Assembly: GCF_023716565.1 (NCBI RefSeq)
Contig: NZ_CP071848.1
Span: 1,550,001-1,614,000 of the forward strand
Length of the DNA: 64,000 nt
Source: Vibrio sp. SCSIO 43136
Lineage (GTDB): Bacteria > Pseudomonadota > Gammaproteobacteria > Enterobacterales > Vibrionaceae
Direction: 5' to 3'
The notes under the pieces were generated by a model. That model saw only the letters and a list, made by a program, of their open reading frames with translations, was not told where the DNA came from and ran no database searches. The position numbers and the translations under genes were made by a program. Below are positions 1 to 9,330 of this stretch, piece by piece; the stretch's first letter is position 1, and each line of letters opens with the position of its first letter.

Positions 1-1298
1 GGACAAACTGCAATACAGGCCATACATAATGTGCAATCTTCACCTTTGCACGTCACTTGACCAAATGGCGCAGTCACTGGAAGTTCTGTGATGGATTGAG
101 TTGCTGGGTGCTGTGCAGAAAGCTCATTTAAAGCCGCAAACAGGCGGTGACGCTTATCCCCTTCTGCATGCCACTTCTTATCGATAAGCGCTGTGTCAAA
201 TAACCTAGGTAGACCATGACGCAAGTCTTCCAAATACAAAATTTCGATACGCTCTTTATCAATATTCAATTGGGACAGAAGTCGCTGCGCCAATGTGACT
301 TCTTGTTCCAACACACGAATGACAGTTTTTGGCATGTGATGACTAGCAGCAAACATTACTTTGCTTGCACCATTCACTAGTGCACTAAGCCAAGTATCGA
401 TACCAACGGAAGGAAGCTCTTCAAGCACCACTGGAATAACATTGTCTTCAAGTGCCTGTAGTGCCATGACGTTATAGTTCTCATGACGCTCGCTGCAAAA
501 AAGGATGCTTGGGTTCTCGCCTTGTGCTTGTTTGTAGTTTGCAAGCAAGTTAGTAATGAATTGCTGAGTCTGAGTAGGTTCAGGTAAGGCGTAATAAATA
601 GCTTCTGTTGGACATGCGGTCGCACAAGTCCCAACGCCTTGACATAAATAAGGGTTAATTTGGATTTTATGACCAATTTGATCGTTACCATCACTGGTCA
701 AAGCCCCTGCCGGGCAAGCATCTACGCAGCGGTCGCATCCTTTAATACCGCGAGAGCTGTGTGCACATTTGTCGTTGTCCAGACGGAAAAATTTTGGTTT
801 ATCGAAAGTTCCCATCAGCGTTGGGATCTCTTCAAGCGCATCAGGCAGGCTTGGGTAACCTCTTCCCACAGGGTAGTAACCCGGTACCGCGACCTCCTCT
901 TTCATGAGGCCGTTTAGGGTTAAGTCGAGAACAACATCAAAGCAATCACTACCTATGGTGGCAATCGCAGGATTGAGCGTATTGTCAACGGTGAGAGTAT
1001 ATGTGCCCAGAAAGCCCGTGACTTCAATCTGATTCACCAAATACCACTGAGATTTGCTTTCTGGTGTCAGGCCCTCTGGGAGCTGATCCACACAAAAATA
1101 GTGAACGGACGTCATATCGTCCAATTGGGGCGCTAGATCTTGCATCAAGGCGACTGGCCCAATGACAGCTAAGTGCCCTTTACTTTGGTAACTCACCGTA
1201 GGTGGGATGAGATTTCTTAGCTCTACAGTTTGCTCAATTGCGGACAATCGAGCTTTACCGTTGACGCTATTTGTAGTCTGTAGGAATTGCTTCAACAT
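1..1298 (-). CDS. 4Fe-4S ferredoxin-like protein of a formate dehydrogenase locus (partial)
   Basis: The open frame runs from ATG at 1298 to the left edge without a stop, so the C-terminus is missing (about 432 codons seen). The first ~190 residues carry no cluster motif. Two ferredoxin-type motifs follow (CDRCVDACPAGAL and CQGVGTCATACPTEAI), then an Rnf/HdrA-like linker, and at the edge a further Cys cluster (CTLCMACIAVCP). This pattern of a long polyferredoxin next to DUF3306, DUF3305 and fdhD is familiar from Vibrio and Shewanella formate dehydrogenase clusters; electron transfer to or from the dehydrogenase is inferred. The Shine-Dalgarno is weak. A sigma-54 promoter and palindromic sites lie just upstream, so it may be transcribed apart from the DUF3305-DUF3306 pair. 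Confidence 0.85.
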   Translation of the reverse strand, partial: MLKQFLQTTNSVNGKARLSAIEQTVELRNLIPPTVSYQSKGHLAVIGPVALMQDLAPQLDDMTSVHYFCVDQLPEGLTPESKSQWYLVNQIEVTGFLGTYTLTVDNTLNPAIATIGSDCFDVVLDLTLNGLMKEEVAVPGYYPVGRGYPSLPDALEEIPTLMGTFDKPKFFRLDNDKCAHSSRGIKGCDRCVDACPAGALTSDGNDQIGHKIQINPYLCQGVGTCATACPTEAIYYALPEPTQTQQFITNLLANYKQAQGENPSILFCSERHENYNVMALQALEDNVIPVVLEELPSVGIDTWLSALVNGASKVMFAASHHMPKTVIRVLEQEVTLAQRLLSQLNIDKERIEILYLEDLRHGLPRLFDTALIDKKWHAEGDKRHRLFAALNELSAQHPATQSITELPVTAPFGQVTCKGEDCTLCMACIAVC

Positions 1299-1336
1299 GG
1301 CTTTTGGCTATTTTTATTATTAAGACCAATGCCTAC

Positions 1337-1353
1337 TGCAAATTACGATCCAA
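1337..1353 (-). promoter_or_regulatory. Sigma-54 promoter for the ferredoxin-like gene
   Basis: On the minus strand the sequence TTGGATCGTAATTTGCA has GG and GC exactly 10 bases apart, fitting the -24/-12 consensus TGGCAC-N5-TTGCW except at two bases. Transcription would start near 1327, about 30 bases before the ATG. Three palindromes 70-165 bases upstream sit where an NtrC-type activator would bind. Confidence 0.6.
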
Positions 1354-1424
1354 TTTAAAAGTGCCTACAGTTCAATGTTTTAAACGCAATTACTGATTGT
1401 TATGTGAACAGAGTTTTATAAAAA

Positions 1425-1439
1425 TGTACAAAATGTCCC
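1425..1439. promoter_or_regulatory. Palindromic site 1, putative activator-binding site
   Basis: TGTACA-AAA-TGTCCC, an imperfect inverted repeat in the gap between DUF3306 and the ferredoxin-like gene. It shares its half-site and 3-base spacer with sites at 1487-1501 and 9069-9083. The position about 100 bases upstream of a sigma-54 promoter fits an upstream activating sequence. Confidence 0.45.
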
Positions 1440-1459
1440 ATTCTAGGTTAATGATTGAT

Positions 1460-1474
1460 AGGTCAAAATGACCC
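1460..1474. promoter_or_regulatory. Palindromic site 2, related sequence
   Basis: AGGTCA-AAA-TGACCC, an inverted repeat with the same 6-3-6 layout as its neighbours but TCA/TGA inner halves instead of ACA/TGT. It overlaps the last base of the DUF3306 stop codon. It may be a weaker site for the same protein. Confidence 0.35.
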
Positions 1475-1968
1475 TACGAACTATGTGGTACATTTTGTCC
1501 CACTTCCTTATCACTGGCTTCAGTTGGGGCTACGTCGTCATCAGGAAGTTTTGACTCATTGATGTCACTAGTTTCGTTATTCTCTTCGTCTTGCGGCTCT
1601 TCTTCGATGTGTTCTTTGGCCCAATCTCTGAGCTTTTCAGCGACTTCAGAAGAGAGATTTTTTACCGCTTTATAGTCGTGATCATAGTCATTTAAACCGT
1701 CAACCTCACTAAACTCACCACTGAGAAAAAGCTTACGCATTGCTGCTTTTTTAACTTGCTTATCAACACCTTCGACGAGCATTGCTGCCAGAGTCGCTTC
1801 TTGCTCTAGTGGCGCTTCTTCTAAAGCTGGCACCGCCTCAGAACCTGAGTTGACTACGTCTGCGGACTCATCAATATTTGTCTTAGAGTCATCTGCATTT
1901 GGCTTAGACTGTTGAGGTGTTTTATCACTTTCAATTTTGCGCTCTGACCAGCGTTTAAAGAAACTCAT
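1474..1968 (-). CDS. DUF3306 family protein
   Basis: 164 residues. The N-terminus FFKRWSERK is the signature opening of DUF3306 proteins, which occur almost only in formate dehydrogenase clusters beside DUF3305. The rest is very acidic and low in complexity, with a short central helical region (residues ~60-115) and an Asp/Glu-rich tail. There is no signal peptide or cofactor motif. The start overlaps the DUF3305 stop by four bases (ATGA), so the two are translationally coupled. The biochemical role is unknown; a helper in dehydrogenase assembly is only a guess from context. Confidence 0.85.
   Translation of the reverse strand: MSFFKRWSERKIESDKTPQQSKPNADDSKTNIDESADVVNSGSEAVPALEEAPLEQEATLAAMLVEGVDKQVKKAAMRKLFLSGEFSEVDGLNDYDHDYKAVKNLSSEVAEKLRDWAKEHIEEEPQDEENNETSDINESKLPDDDVAPTEASDKEVGQNVPHSS
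1487..1501. promoter_or_regulatory. Palindromic site 3, putative activator-binding site
   Basis: GGTACA-TTT-TGTCCC lies within the last codons of the DUF3306 gene. Together with the sites at 1425 and 1460 it forms a cluster with centres 35 and 27 bases apart, as expected for enhancer sites of a sigma-54 activator. Confidence 0.45.
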
Positions 1969-2402
1969 TGGCCACTCGCTCTTCCTGCGCCTTTACGTTT
2001 TTTGCGTCGCTGTTCTAATAGCTCTCCATTTCGACCGATAAAGGCTTCCATCCAAGCTTGAACAGGCAGTGGCATGTCAATTGACAATACTAAGTAGTCG
2101 CCGTCCAAAAAGCTGCCAGCAACGCTTTGTGAAGCGGTGATCTGAACAGGTTTAGGCGGGTCAGTTTGTTCTAAGGCCATAAATAGCTTGGGTTGTTGAG
2201 AGCTTAGGTTAAATCGATAATCGGTACGCTCATCTAGGTAGAGCTCTAAAGGCATCACTAGGGTGCTCGTTTGACAAGGTTGCGTCTCGACATTTGTCCA
2301 TTCCCATTGGGAGGTCGCCCAACGACCTTGAGAGACTTGTTTCTCAGTTAATAGGCAGGCTAATGGCCAAAGGGTGTCTGATTTACTCTCTTGTTCGATC
2401 AT
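1965..2402 (-). CDS. DUF3305 family protein
   Basis: 145 residues, cytosolic by appearance, with the family-typical WPLACLLTEKQVSQGRWATS opening and a basic C-terminal tail (RRKKRKGAGR). DUF3305 is a partner of DUF3306 in Fdh loci of Vibrio and Shewanella. It is first in a two-gene unit driven by the sigma-54 promoter at 2439-2454. Function is not established; the basic tail next to an acidic partner could mean that the two proteins bind each other (inference). Confidence 0.85.
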   Translation of the reverse strand: MIEQESKSDTLWPLACLLTEKQVSQGRWATSQWEWTNVETQPCQTSTLVMPLELYLDERTDYRFNLSSQQPKLFMALEQTDPPKPVQITASQSVAGSFLDGDYLVLSIDMPLPVQAWMEAFIGRNGELLEQRRKKRKGAGRASGQ

Positions 2403-2438
2403 TTTAGATTCTCGTTATTTTAGATTTCACTACAGCAT

Positions 2439-2454
2439 AGCAATTCTTACGCCA
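2439..2454 (-). promoter_or_regulatory. Sigma-54 promoter for DUF3305-DUF3306
   Basis: Minus-strand TTGGCGTAAGAATTGCT: TGGCGT, then TTGCT, with GG and GC separated by exactly 10 bases. It is a near-consensus -24/-12 element. Predicted start is near 2428, about 26 bases before the DUF3305 ATG. It is divergent from a second sigma-54 promoter at 2532. Confidence 0.65.
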
Positions 2455-2531
2455 AAATTGCCGAGTACCGCCTTGGTCTAGATCGCTTTATCAGGCTTAA
2501 CCTTTCACTCTATTAATAACATCGGGTAAAG

Positions 2532-2547
2532 TGGCGCAAGATTTGCT
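2532..2547 (+). promoter_or_regulatory. Sigma-54 promoter for fdhD
   Basis: TGGCGCAAGATTTGCT, with GG at 2533-2534 and GC at 2545-2546 (N10), is a very good -24/-12 match. Predicted start is near 2558, 70 bases upstream of the fdhD GTG. I found no clear copy of the palindromic activator site between the two divergent promoters. Confidence 0.65.
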
Positions 2548-2627
2548 CTCTACTGGGCAAAACTGCGTTGTAGAACCGACAACCAAATTGGTCAAACTAA
2601 TAAAAACTCAAACATTAAGGATAGTCT

Positions 2628-3455
2628 GTGGCAGAGCTCAACCTACCTAGCATCATTAAAACAGGTCAATCGCCTCTTCAAACACAAACAGTGGAAGTGT
2701 TTGACGAATACGGAGAGAAACTTACCAAAGAAATTGCCTGCGAGCGCCCTTTGACCGTGATGCTTAATTGGAAAGAAGTAGTGACACTGATGACATTGGG
2801 CTCTCGCCCTGAAGCCTTGGTATTAGGTTATTTAAAAAACCAAGCCTTCCTTGATAATCCAGACGCCATTGAGTCAGTGATCATAGATTGGGAAACCCAT
2901 ACTGCGGCAGTCACTACCAAAGAAGATGTTGCTCATATAGAAAAAGCGCTTAAAAAGAAAACCGTCACATCAGGATGTGGCCAGGGTACTATGTATGGCA
3001 ATGTGATGAAGCAACTTGAAAACTATCAAGTTCCGCAAGTAGCGCTTAAGCAGTCGGATATTTACGCCGCTTTAGAGGCACTCACCCATTTTAATGACAC
3101 CTACAAAAAAGCCGGCGCTGTTCATGGCTGCGCTGTCTGCCGAGGTAACGATATCATTTCCTTCGTAGAGGATGTCGGCAGACACAACGCCGTAGACACA
3201 CTTGCAGGCGAATTGTGGGTGAACAAGGTGTCGGGGGAGGATTTGATTTTCTATACCACAGGTCGTTTAACTTCAGAGATGGTCATTAAAGTCGCTCAAA
3301 TGGGGATACCTGTATTGCTCTCTCGCTCAGGTGTGACACAAATGGGACTAGATCTTGCGAAACAGTTTGGAATCACAACAATTGCGAGGGCGAAGGGATT
3401 ACGCTTTCAAGTCTTTAGTGGTGCTGAGAAAATTGACTTCGATGTAAAAGGCTGA
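2628..3455 (+). CDS. fdhD: FdhD-like formate dehydrogenase sulfurtransferase
   Basis: 275 residues from a GTG start behind AAGGA. FdhD carries sulfur from IscS to the molybdenum cofactor of formate dehydrogenases. Family blocks are clear: SFVEDVGRHNAVDTLAGE (~residues 178-195), FYTTGRLTSEMV and LLSRSGVT. The usual CGxCG-type loop reads SGCGQGT here, so only one of the two Cys is kept. A new pair (GCAVC, ~170) replaces the usual HAAA stretch just before the EDVGRHN block. It is divergent from DUF3305 and driven by its own sigma-54 promoter. Family assignment is firm; whether it is a standard FdhD or a specialised paralog is open. Confidence 0.85.
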   Translation: MAELNLPSIIKTGQSPLQTQTVEVFDEYGEKLTKEIACERPLTVMLNWKEVVTLMTLGSRPEALVLGYLKNQAFLDNPDAIESVIIDWETHTAAVTTKEDVAHIEKALKKKTVTSGCGQGTMYGNVMKQLENYQVPQVALKQSDIYAALEALTHFNDTYKKAGAVHGCAVCRGNDIISFVEDVGRHNAVDTLAGELWVNKVSGEDLIFYTTGRLTSEMVIKVAQMGIPVLLSRSGVTQMGLDLAKQFGITTIARAKGLRFQVFSGAEKIDFDVKG

Positions 3456-3619
3456 AAATTGTCCCAGCCTTAATACCCTCAACAACTCACCTTGCGTACT
3501 CTCCTTTGATGGGCTAACACTTAGTTAGCCCGTCATAAAAATGTAATCATAATGTAACAATAACAGTTCGGGCCGTCAGTCATGCGCTTTGCGCAAAAAT
3601 ACAAGGCTAGGAGCTCGTT

Positions 3620-5512
3620 ATGGACTCAACCACCCCACAGCATACGTCATGGTTTGGCAGTTTCTCTATTCGAAAGAAAATGTTAGGCGTTACTATCATC
3701 TTGCTAGTGTCGCTAGCAGGTTATACCGTGTACCAGCAGTTCGCACTCAATACGCTCGATCGATTGCAACAAGCTGCGGAACTCAACGCTAATAACCAAA
3801 CCCAACTTCTCATGCTGAGACGGCATGAGAAAGACTTCCTTAGCCGTCAACTTCCGAAATACATCGACAAGTTTAATCGCACCCACGCACTACTCGTCTC
3901 TCAAGTGCAAACTCTCAACCAACTGATAGGAAATGAGCTTGCTGACGCGAGCCAACATTTTAATACCGCTTCGACAACGCTCTCTGACTATAAAATGCAG
4001 TTTAACCAACTGGCGGCTCAGTTTCAGAAGATCGGAAACCGAGACAACGGGTTAATCCATCAAGTCGAACAAGCAGAATTGACGCTACTAATACGAGTGG
4101 ATTCTTTAAATAATGCGCCACTTGCTTTAAATCTGAACCAGGCTCTCAATGCGAAGAATCGGTTTTTGCTGGTCGCCAACGAGGAAGAAGTCACTCGCTT
4201 TAATCGAGCATGGCAAGCGTTTGAAGGCAGTCTGCTCGCAGTGGATACCGAGATCGCTGCGCAAGCGAGCAGCTATCAAAACCTAGTGAGTGAGCTTTAT
4301 GATGCCATGGTATTGTTAGGCTTGGATCATAACTCTGGGATGCGTGGAACACTGCGAGCAAATGTACATAGCACCGAGAAAGCACTAGATGAAATGCAGC
4401 AAGATATCGGTCAGCTAGTTACGCAGAGTCAAAACCAGATCAGTTGGAGCTTACAATTGACCACAACCGTCATCGCCATTTCTGTCTCTGTGTTACTCAT
4501 GCTGCTGACCTACAAAGTGACGACACGGATCATCAAAGTCAAAAACTTAATGCAAGGCATCGCCTCTGGGCAAGCGGATCTCACCGTAAGAATGAATGAT
4601 GAGGGGCATGATGAGTTGGCTAAACTGAGCCAATCATTCGATTTATTCATTAAAAAACTTCAAACCAATATGGTGTCCATTTCTGATGTGACTGAGCAGC
4701 TGGCTGATTCCGTTTCCCACTCACAGCAAGCCTCCGAGCAATCACTACAATTTGCACAAGAGCAGCAACAAGAGTCGAGCTCAATTGCCACCGCTGTTAA
4801 CCAACTGTTGGCAACTACCAAAGAGATCGCCAACAATATCGACAACGCAGCCCACAAAGCTGAGACAGTCAAAAATGAAGCCGAAGAAAGTATGCGCCTG
4901 ACCAATATTGCGGGCAGCAGTATCCAATCCTTGACTTCAAACATCCATGATTCGCAAACCCTGATCCAGGCACTAGAGGCGCAAAGTCGAGAAATACACA
5001 CCGTAGTTGGTACGATAAGAGGCATCACTGAGCAAACCAATCTATTGGCCCTCAATGCTGCAATTGAAGCTGCCCGCGCAGGAGAAAATGGTCGTGGCTT
5101 CGCTGTGGTTGCTGATGAGGTGCGTCAGTTAGCTCAACGCACCACCGACTCCACCGTAGAAATTGAAGGCACTATAGATGGCCTGAGTGAAGGCGTTGAA
5201 AAGACCGTAAGTCTGATGCAAAACAGTCTGCATCAAGCAGAGCAAACCAATCTTCAAACCATTCAGGCAGTTGAAGCCATTCAACGCATTGTGGAGGAGA
5301 TAAGTCATATCTTTGATATGAACTCGCAAATCGCTACGGCCTCTGAAGAGCAAGCCATGGTATCTGCCGAGATTGATCGCAATATTACTCATATCGCAGA
5401 GCTCGCTAGCCAAACCCAAGGCGCAGTCATGACGTCAGTGTCTGCGGCGTCTCAAGTAGACACCGCTTCTAACCAGTTGTCCGGCGTCGTTGCCCAGTTC
5501 AGGTGCCAGTAG
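3620..5512 (+). CDS. Methyl-accepting chemotaxis protein with HBM-type sensor
   Basis: 630 residues. TM1 at ~19-40, a roughly 240-residue all-helical periplasmic domain, TM2 at ~283-303, HAMP (~305-355) and a full signalling hairpin with the conserved tip [20 protein letters not shown] (~474). The sensor contains [11 protein letters not shown], typical of helical bimodular (HBM) domains that bind organic acids in McpS-like receptors. The ligand is unknown. The 3' end overlaps the convergent histidine kinase gene by 14 bases. A hairpin at 3511-3531 lies between fdhD and this gene, so it is probably transcribed separately. Confidence 0.93.
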   Translation: MDSTTPQHTSWFGSFSIRKKMLGVTIILLVSLAGYTVYQQFALNTLDRLQQAAELNANNQTQLLMLRRHEKDFLSRQLPKYIDKFNRTHALLVSQVQTLNQLIGNELADASQHFNTASTTLSDYKMQFNQLAAQFQKIGNRDNGLIHQVEQAELTLLIRVDSLNNAPLALNLNQALNAKNRFLLVANEEEVTRFNRAWQAFEGSLLAVDTEIAAQASSYQNLVSELYDAMVLLGLDHNSGMRGTLRANVHSTEKALDEMQQDIGQLVTQSQNQISWSLQLTTTVIAISVSVLLMLLTYKVTTRIIKVKNLMQGIASGQADLTVRMNDEGHDELAKLSQSFDLFIKKLQTNMVSISDVTEQLADSVSHSQQASEQSLQFAQEQQQESSSIATAVNQLLATTKEIANNIDNAAHKAETVKNEAEESMRLTNIAGSSIQSLTSNIHDSQTLIQALEAQSREIHTVVGTIRGITEQTNLLALNAAIEAARAGENGRGFAVVADEVRQLAQRTTDSTVEIEGTIDGLSEGVEKTVSLMQNSLHQAEQTNLQTIQAVEAIQRIVEEISHIFDMNSQIATASEEQAMVSAEIDRNITHIAELASQTQGAVMTSVSAASQVDTASNQLSGVVAQFRCQ

Positions 5513-7550
5513 TAATCAGCTGCGCTTCTATTTGGCCAACTTTACTTGGCAACATTAGGGTGAAGGTCGACCCTTCACCCTCAGTAGAGCTTACCTTGAT
5601 ATCGCCTCCGGATTGCTCAAGCAAGCTCTGGGTAACGGATAGTCCGAGACCAGTACCTTCACGCTTTGTGGTGTAAAACGGGTCAAAGATTCGCTTAAGT
5701 GATTCGGGAGCAATGCCACATCCCTGATCATGGATTTCAACCAAAACCCCTTTGGTTTGGTTTCCTTCAACCCAATCTTGGGTCGTGATCAACAATGTCC
5801 CCTCCCCATCCATCGCATGGATACCATTCATTTCAATGTTTACTAGAATTTGAAGTAACTGGTGACGATTCATCTCTATGATGGTTTTAGCCTTGAAGTC
5901 GGTCTGAATCTCAATATTTTGGTTCTTCACTGCCGTCTTCACCAGAGTCAGGCTCTCTTCAATGATTGGGTTGATATGCTGCCAAGTGATCTCATCTTGA
6001 ATTCCGCCTTGTCGACTATACTGCAGCAAAGAACGAGTGATGGTACGGATCCTGTCGATCTGCGCCATGATCGCCGTAAGTTCGTCATCAACGTGGGTTG
6101 CTTCCTCGCCAAGTTCAAACTTTAGCAGCTCAACATTACCTAAGATAACGGCAGTAGGATTGTTGATTTCATGGGCGATACCCGCAGTCAATTGTCCTAG
6201 AGCGGCTAGCTTTTCACTGACTACCAATTTGTCACGAGTTTGGTTTAAAAGCACAATATGATGCTCTAGCGCTTCGGTTTGCTCTTTGAGTTTTACGGTA
6301 CGTGATTGAACTTTCTCTTCCAGTTCGTCGGCGGCTTTGCGGATCTCTTGGTTTCGTTTTTCAAGTAAGTCCAACATGATATCGAATTGGCTCGCCAGTT
6401 GTTCCAGCTCATGCTCTTTATGCAGCCCCAGCATACCAATGCGACGGCTATGACCTTTTTGCACTGCTTTAACCACGGTATGAATGCGCTCGACTGGATC
6501 AAACAAATCTCGAGAACCGCGATATACCATCATGCCTGAAATAATCAGTAAGGTTGCGATGGTTAGACCTATCTCGCCTAGGTTGGTGATATAAACCTTG
6601 ATCAGTGGCCAGATCAAATACCCAGTGTAAAGCATGCCAACCACTGCACCTTCTTTGTCTCTCAGTGGTTGGTATGCAGTGATATACCAATCGTCATAAA
6701 CATACGCTCGGTCGATGAAATTTTGCCCCTTACCCAACACGATATTTTTTACCTCTTCTGAGACCCGAGTACCTATTGCACGGCCCTGTTGGCTTTCACT
6801 GCTGAGCGGCACATTGGTACTAACACGAATATCGTCTAAAAAGATGGTGACCGTGCCTTTTTTGGGCTGCAAAGGACTTGGTTTGGGATAAATAAGACTA
6901 CGGATCTTATCAACTAACTGAGTGCTGTTATTCAGTAAGATACCGCCATCAAGATAGCCTAAGGTGATGTCATCGATACGTACGGGAAAGATAGTGCGAC
7001 TGACTAAGCCGCGAGTCTCGATCCCTGTTTTGTCACGCAGTTCCACTTGCGCACGCCGTGCCAGCGTTGGGTCTAGCTGTGTTAACTGCTCTTTATCTAA
7101 CACAGTTAAGAAAGTGCTTTTGTTTGCGATATCACTGACAGGTAAGTCTTGATACTGATTAACCCAGCGAAGGTAGTCTAACCCATGCTCCTGGCGCTGC
7201 TGCGCCAGCCAATAGTTGAGTGTTTCGAGATCGCCCGATTCCCAAAGTCGTCGTAAATGATAGTGATCTCCGATGGACTGAATGCTCTGCGCCTGCTTGG
7301 CTTGTAAGATCTCGGTACTGTTTTGAGCCACCGAAAGCTTCTCTTCCACATTAACCAAGGCATTTTGCCAAGTGTAATGGGTCGACCAATAAACAGTGAT
7401 CCCAACCAGTGCCAGTAAGGTCAACACAATTGGAGCTGAGGTCAGAAATAACAAGCGGTAACGTACCATAGTACGAAACCTAAATTGCCATAAGCGAAGT
7501 TTTGCCAGTAAACCGCCAGAGCGTTTAGCCGTGTTACTCGGCATAAACAT
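5499..7550 (-). CDS. NtrB-like membrane sensor histidine kinase
   Basis: 683 residues. TM1 at ~30-52, a ~270-residue periplasmic domain of Cache-like build, TM2 at ~325-345, HAMP (~345-400), a coiled coil, then the phosphoacceptor box [12 protein letters not shown] (His at ~460) and a HATPase domain with N box ([11 protein letters not shown]), G1 (HDQGCGIAP) and G2 ([10 protein letters not shown]). The start overlaps the upstream regulator gene by 17 bases, so the two form one operon and a cognate pair. The context with Fdh and tungstate genes suggests it senses formate, oxyanions or redox state, but nothing in the sequence identifies the signal. Confidence 0.93.
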   Translation of the reverse strand: MFMPSNTAKRSGGLLAKLRLWQFRFRTMVRYRLLFLTSAPIVLTLLALVGITVYWSTHYTWQNALVNVEEKLSVAQNSTEILQAKQAQSIQSIGDHYHLRRLWESGDLETLNYWLAQQRQEHGLDYLRWVNQYQDLPVSDIANKSTFLTVLDKEQLTQLDPTLARRAQVELRDKTGIETRGLVSRTIFPVRIDDITLGYLDGGILLNNSTQLVDKIRSLIYPKPSPLQPKKGTVTIFLDDIRVSTNVPLSSESQQGRAIGTRVSEEVKNIVLGKGQNFIDRAYVYDDWYITAYQPLRDKEGAVVGMLYTGYLIWPLIKVYITNLGEIGLTIATLLIISGMMVYRGSRDLFDPVERIHTVVKAVQKGHSRRIGMLGLHKEHELEQLASQFDIMLDLLEKRNQEIRKAADELEEKVQSRTVKLKEQTEALEHHIVLLNQTRDKLVVSEKLAALGQLTAGIAHEINNPTAVILGNVELLKFELGEEATHVDDELTAIMAQIDRIRTITRSLLQYSRQGGIQDEITWQHINPIIEESLTLVKTAVKNQNIEIQTDFKAKTIIEMNRHQLLQILVNIEMNGIHAMDGEGTLLITTQDWVEGNQTKGVLVEIHDQGCGIAPESLKRIFDPFYTTKREGTGLGLSVTQSLLEQSGGDIKVSSTEGEGSTFTLMLPSKVGQIEAQLITTGT

Positions 7551-9000
7551 CCCCTTCAGCGTCCCACTCTTTGTATTTTCGCTCTAGCGTTTTACGTGCC
7601 ACGCCGAGTTGGCGAGCGGCTGCAGATTTATTACCGTCATGGAAGCGCACCACCTGCTGTATATGGGATTTTTCGACATCTTTTAGCGTCCATTCGTTGG
7701 GATAGCCACCGACATCATCATTCCTTTGATCGATAAGATGAGGAAACTCCGCATCATGTGACAGCGTCACTGAAACTCTCGGTGCCGTCGTTTCGCCATT
7801 AAGTTCGCGCCAATAGTGCGCTGGCGGTTTGCCTAGTAAAATGCACCGCTCCATCAAGTTTTTAAGCTCTCGAACGTTGCCCGGCCAGTCGTAATCATGC
7901 ATTGCTGAAATATCTTCGTGCGCCCATTGTGGCTCTTTCATGCCTAACTCTTTGGCCAAAATACGGGTGAAAAAAGGCACTAGTTCATTGAGATCTGATT
8001 TACGTTCTTTTAAGGCTGGCACATCAATTTTGAGTACATTTAATCGATAGAACAGATCCTTACGAAATGCACCTTGCTCAACCTGTTTTTGAAGGTCGCG
8101 GTTTGTCGCCGCAACAATACGAACATCGATGGCAACTTCTTTTTCCGTGCCTACAGGTCTGATCGTGCGTTGCTCTAACACACGAAGTAAAGAAGATTGC
8201 ATCGCAAGAGGCATTTCCCCAATCTCATCAAGGAACAAGGTACCACCGTGCGCTACGCGAAACAGTCCTTCTCGACTTTTACGTGCGCCAGTAAATGCTC
8301 CAGAAGCATGACCAAACAGTTCGCTTTCTAAAAGCTCGGGTGCTATAGCCCCGCAGTTCACAGGAACAAAAGGCCCAACTCGACCACTGGCTTGATGAAT
8401 ACCTCTTGCAACGAGCTCCTTACCTGTACCAGACTCCCCTTCGACCAGCACCGAAGCTTTAGACGGCGCAAATTGACAAATCAATTGCTTGAGCTGCTTA
8501 GTTTTCTCTGAACCGCCGATAATGTCACTTGATTGATAACGCAACATGTCATGCTTGAGCGCCATTTGCATACGTTGGGCCAAGCGCTTATCCATACAAC
8601 GGCTAACCGATTGCAGCATCTGCTCTAGATTAAACGGTTTCAAGATAAAATCGGTTGCCCCTAGTTTTAGTGCTTTGATTGCGGTTTCCAGATCAGCGTA
8701 ACCGGTCATAAAAATCACATCACTGGGCTTATCTGGGTCACTAAAGGCTTCTGTCCATTCAATTCCTGAACGTCCAGGAAGGTTAATGTCGAGAATAATT
8801 AAGTCATAGTGGTTTTGTTGCCTTAACTCTTCGGCCTCTTCGATGCTTCCTGCACTTTCAACTTTAGAAAACCATTTACCCAAAGATTTCTTCAAGATCG
8901 CTTGCATACCGACTTCATCATCGACAACCAATACAGAGAACGCTTTATATCGAGGTTCTTGTTGCTGGGCTTGGTTATAATTATTGTGTAGATGGGACAT
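7534..9000 (-). CDS. NtrC-family sigma-54-dependent response regulator
   Basis: 488 residues. The receiver domain (~22-135) has phosphoacceptor Asp in LIILDINLPG and Lys in ILKPF. The AAA+ domain has Walker A GESGTGKE, the sigma-54-contacting GAFTGA loop and Walker B GTLFLDEIGEM. A Fis-type helix-turn-helix lies at the C-terminus (NKSAAARQLGVARKTLERKY). All parts look functional. It lies between four sigma-54 promoters (1337, 2439, 2532 and 9252) and is the obvious candidate activator for them. The palindrome at 9069-9083 lies 70 bases upstream of its start and may also mediate autoregulation. Confidence 0.95.
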   Translation of the reverse strand: MSHLHNNYNQAQQQEPRYKAFSVLVVDDEVGMQAILKKSLGKWFSKVESAGSIEEAEELRQQNHYDLIILDINLPGRSGIEWTEAFSDPDKPSDVIFMTGYADLETAIKALKLGATDFILKPFNLEQMLQSVSRCMDKRLAQRMQMALKHDMLRYQSSDIIGGSEKTKQLKQLICQFAPSKASVLVEGESGTGKELVARGIHQASGRVGPFVPVNCGAIAPELLESELFGHASGAFTGARKSREGLFRVAHGGTLFLDEIGEMPLAMQSSLLRVLEQRTIRPVGTEKEVAIDVRIVAATNRDLQKQVEQGAFRKDLFYRLNVLKIDVPALKERKSDLNELVPFFTRILAKELGMKEPQWAHEDISAMHDYDWPGNVRELKNLMERCILLGKPPAHYWRELNGETTAPRVSVTLSHDAEFPHLIDQRNDDVGGYPNEWTLKDVEKSHIQQVVRFHDGNKSAAARQLGVARKTLERKYKEWDAEGDVYAE

Positions 9001-9068
9001 AAAACACCTTGAAGCGTATCAGTGAGACAATAGGTACCATTCATTGCAAATGGTAGCCAACAGTATGT

Positions 9069-9083
9069 GAGACATTTTGTCCC
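9069..9083. promoter_or_regulatory. Palindromic site 4, putative activator-binding site
   Basis: GAGACA-TTT-TGTCCC sits between the divergent regulator and tupA genes and has the same layout as sites at 1425 and 1487. A further TGTCCC half-site follows at 9108-9113, about 30 bases on. It is about 180 bases upstream of the tupA sigma-54 promoter, a normal enhancer distance. Confidence 0.5.
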
Positions 9084-9159
9084 TATGCAATATTCTTCAC
9101 TGCTAAATGTCCCTTTTTTCAACTAAATAGTGACATCGCACTTTATAAACCTAGTCAAT

Positions 9160-9175
9160 TTAGACCAAAGTCTAA
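9160..9175. promoter_or_regulatory. Palindrome TTAGAC-N4-GTCTAA
   Basis: A perfect 6-base inverted repeat with a CAAA centre in the regulator-tupA gap, followed by a second inverted repeat (ACAGCCC at 9175, GGGCTGT at 9192). It differs from the GGGACA-type sites. It may be an operator for a second factor such as a ModE-like or redox regulator, but this is speculation. Confidence 0.25.
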
Positions 9176-9251
9176 CAGCCCAGCCACTGTGGGGCTGTCA
9201 CCCAGAAAAGATTGTTTGATCTTAGAGATATTGCTTTGCACCACCGATGGT

Positions 9252-9267
9252 TGGCATTAGGATTGCA
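9252..9267 (+). promoter_or_regulatory. Sigma-54 promoter for the tupABC-mobA-mobB/moeA operon
   Basis: TGGCATTAGGATTGCA has GG at 9253-9254 and GC at 9265-9266, exactly 10 bases between, with good -24 (TGGCAT) and -12 (TTGCA) elements. The start would be near 9277, leaving a ~54-base leader before the tupA ATG. Confidence 0.7.
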
Positions 9268-9330
9268 ACATGCGCCGCTGAGAATAAAAAAACCATTTAG
9301 CACGTTTATATAAGAACCATTGGACATAGC

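Noticed and set aside
3508..3536. Hairpin GGGCTAAC/GTTAGCCC after fdhD as a rho-independent terminator
   Set aside because: The stem is good but followed by GTCATAAAAATG, with no T-tract on the plus strand, so I did not list it as a terminator.
9043..9060. A possible minus-strand sigma-54 promoter (TTGGCTACCATTTGCA) before the NtrC-like regulator gene
   Set aside because: GG and GC are 9, not 10, bases apart, which normally abolishes sigma-54 recognition.
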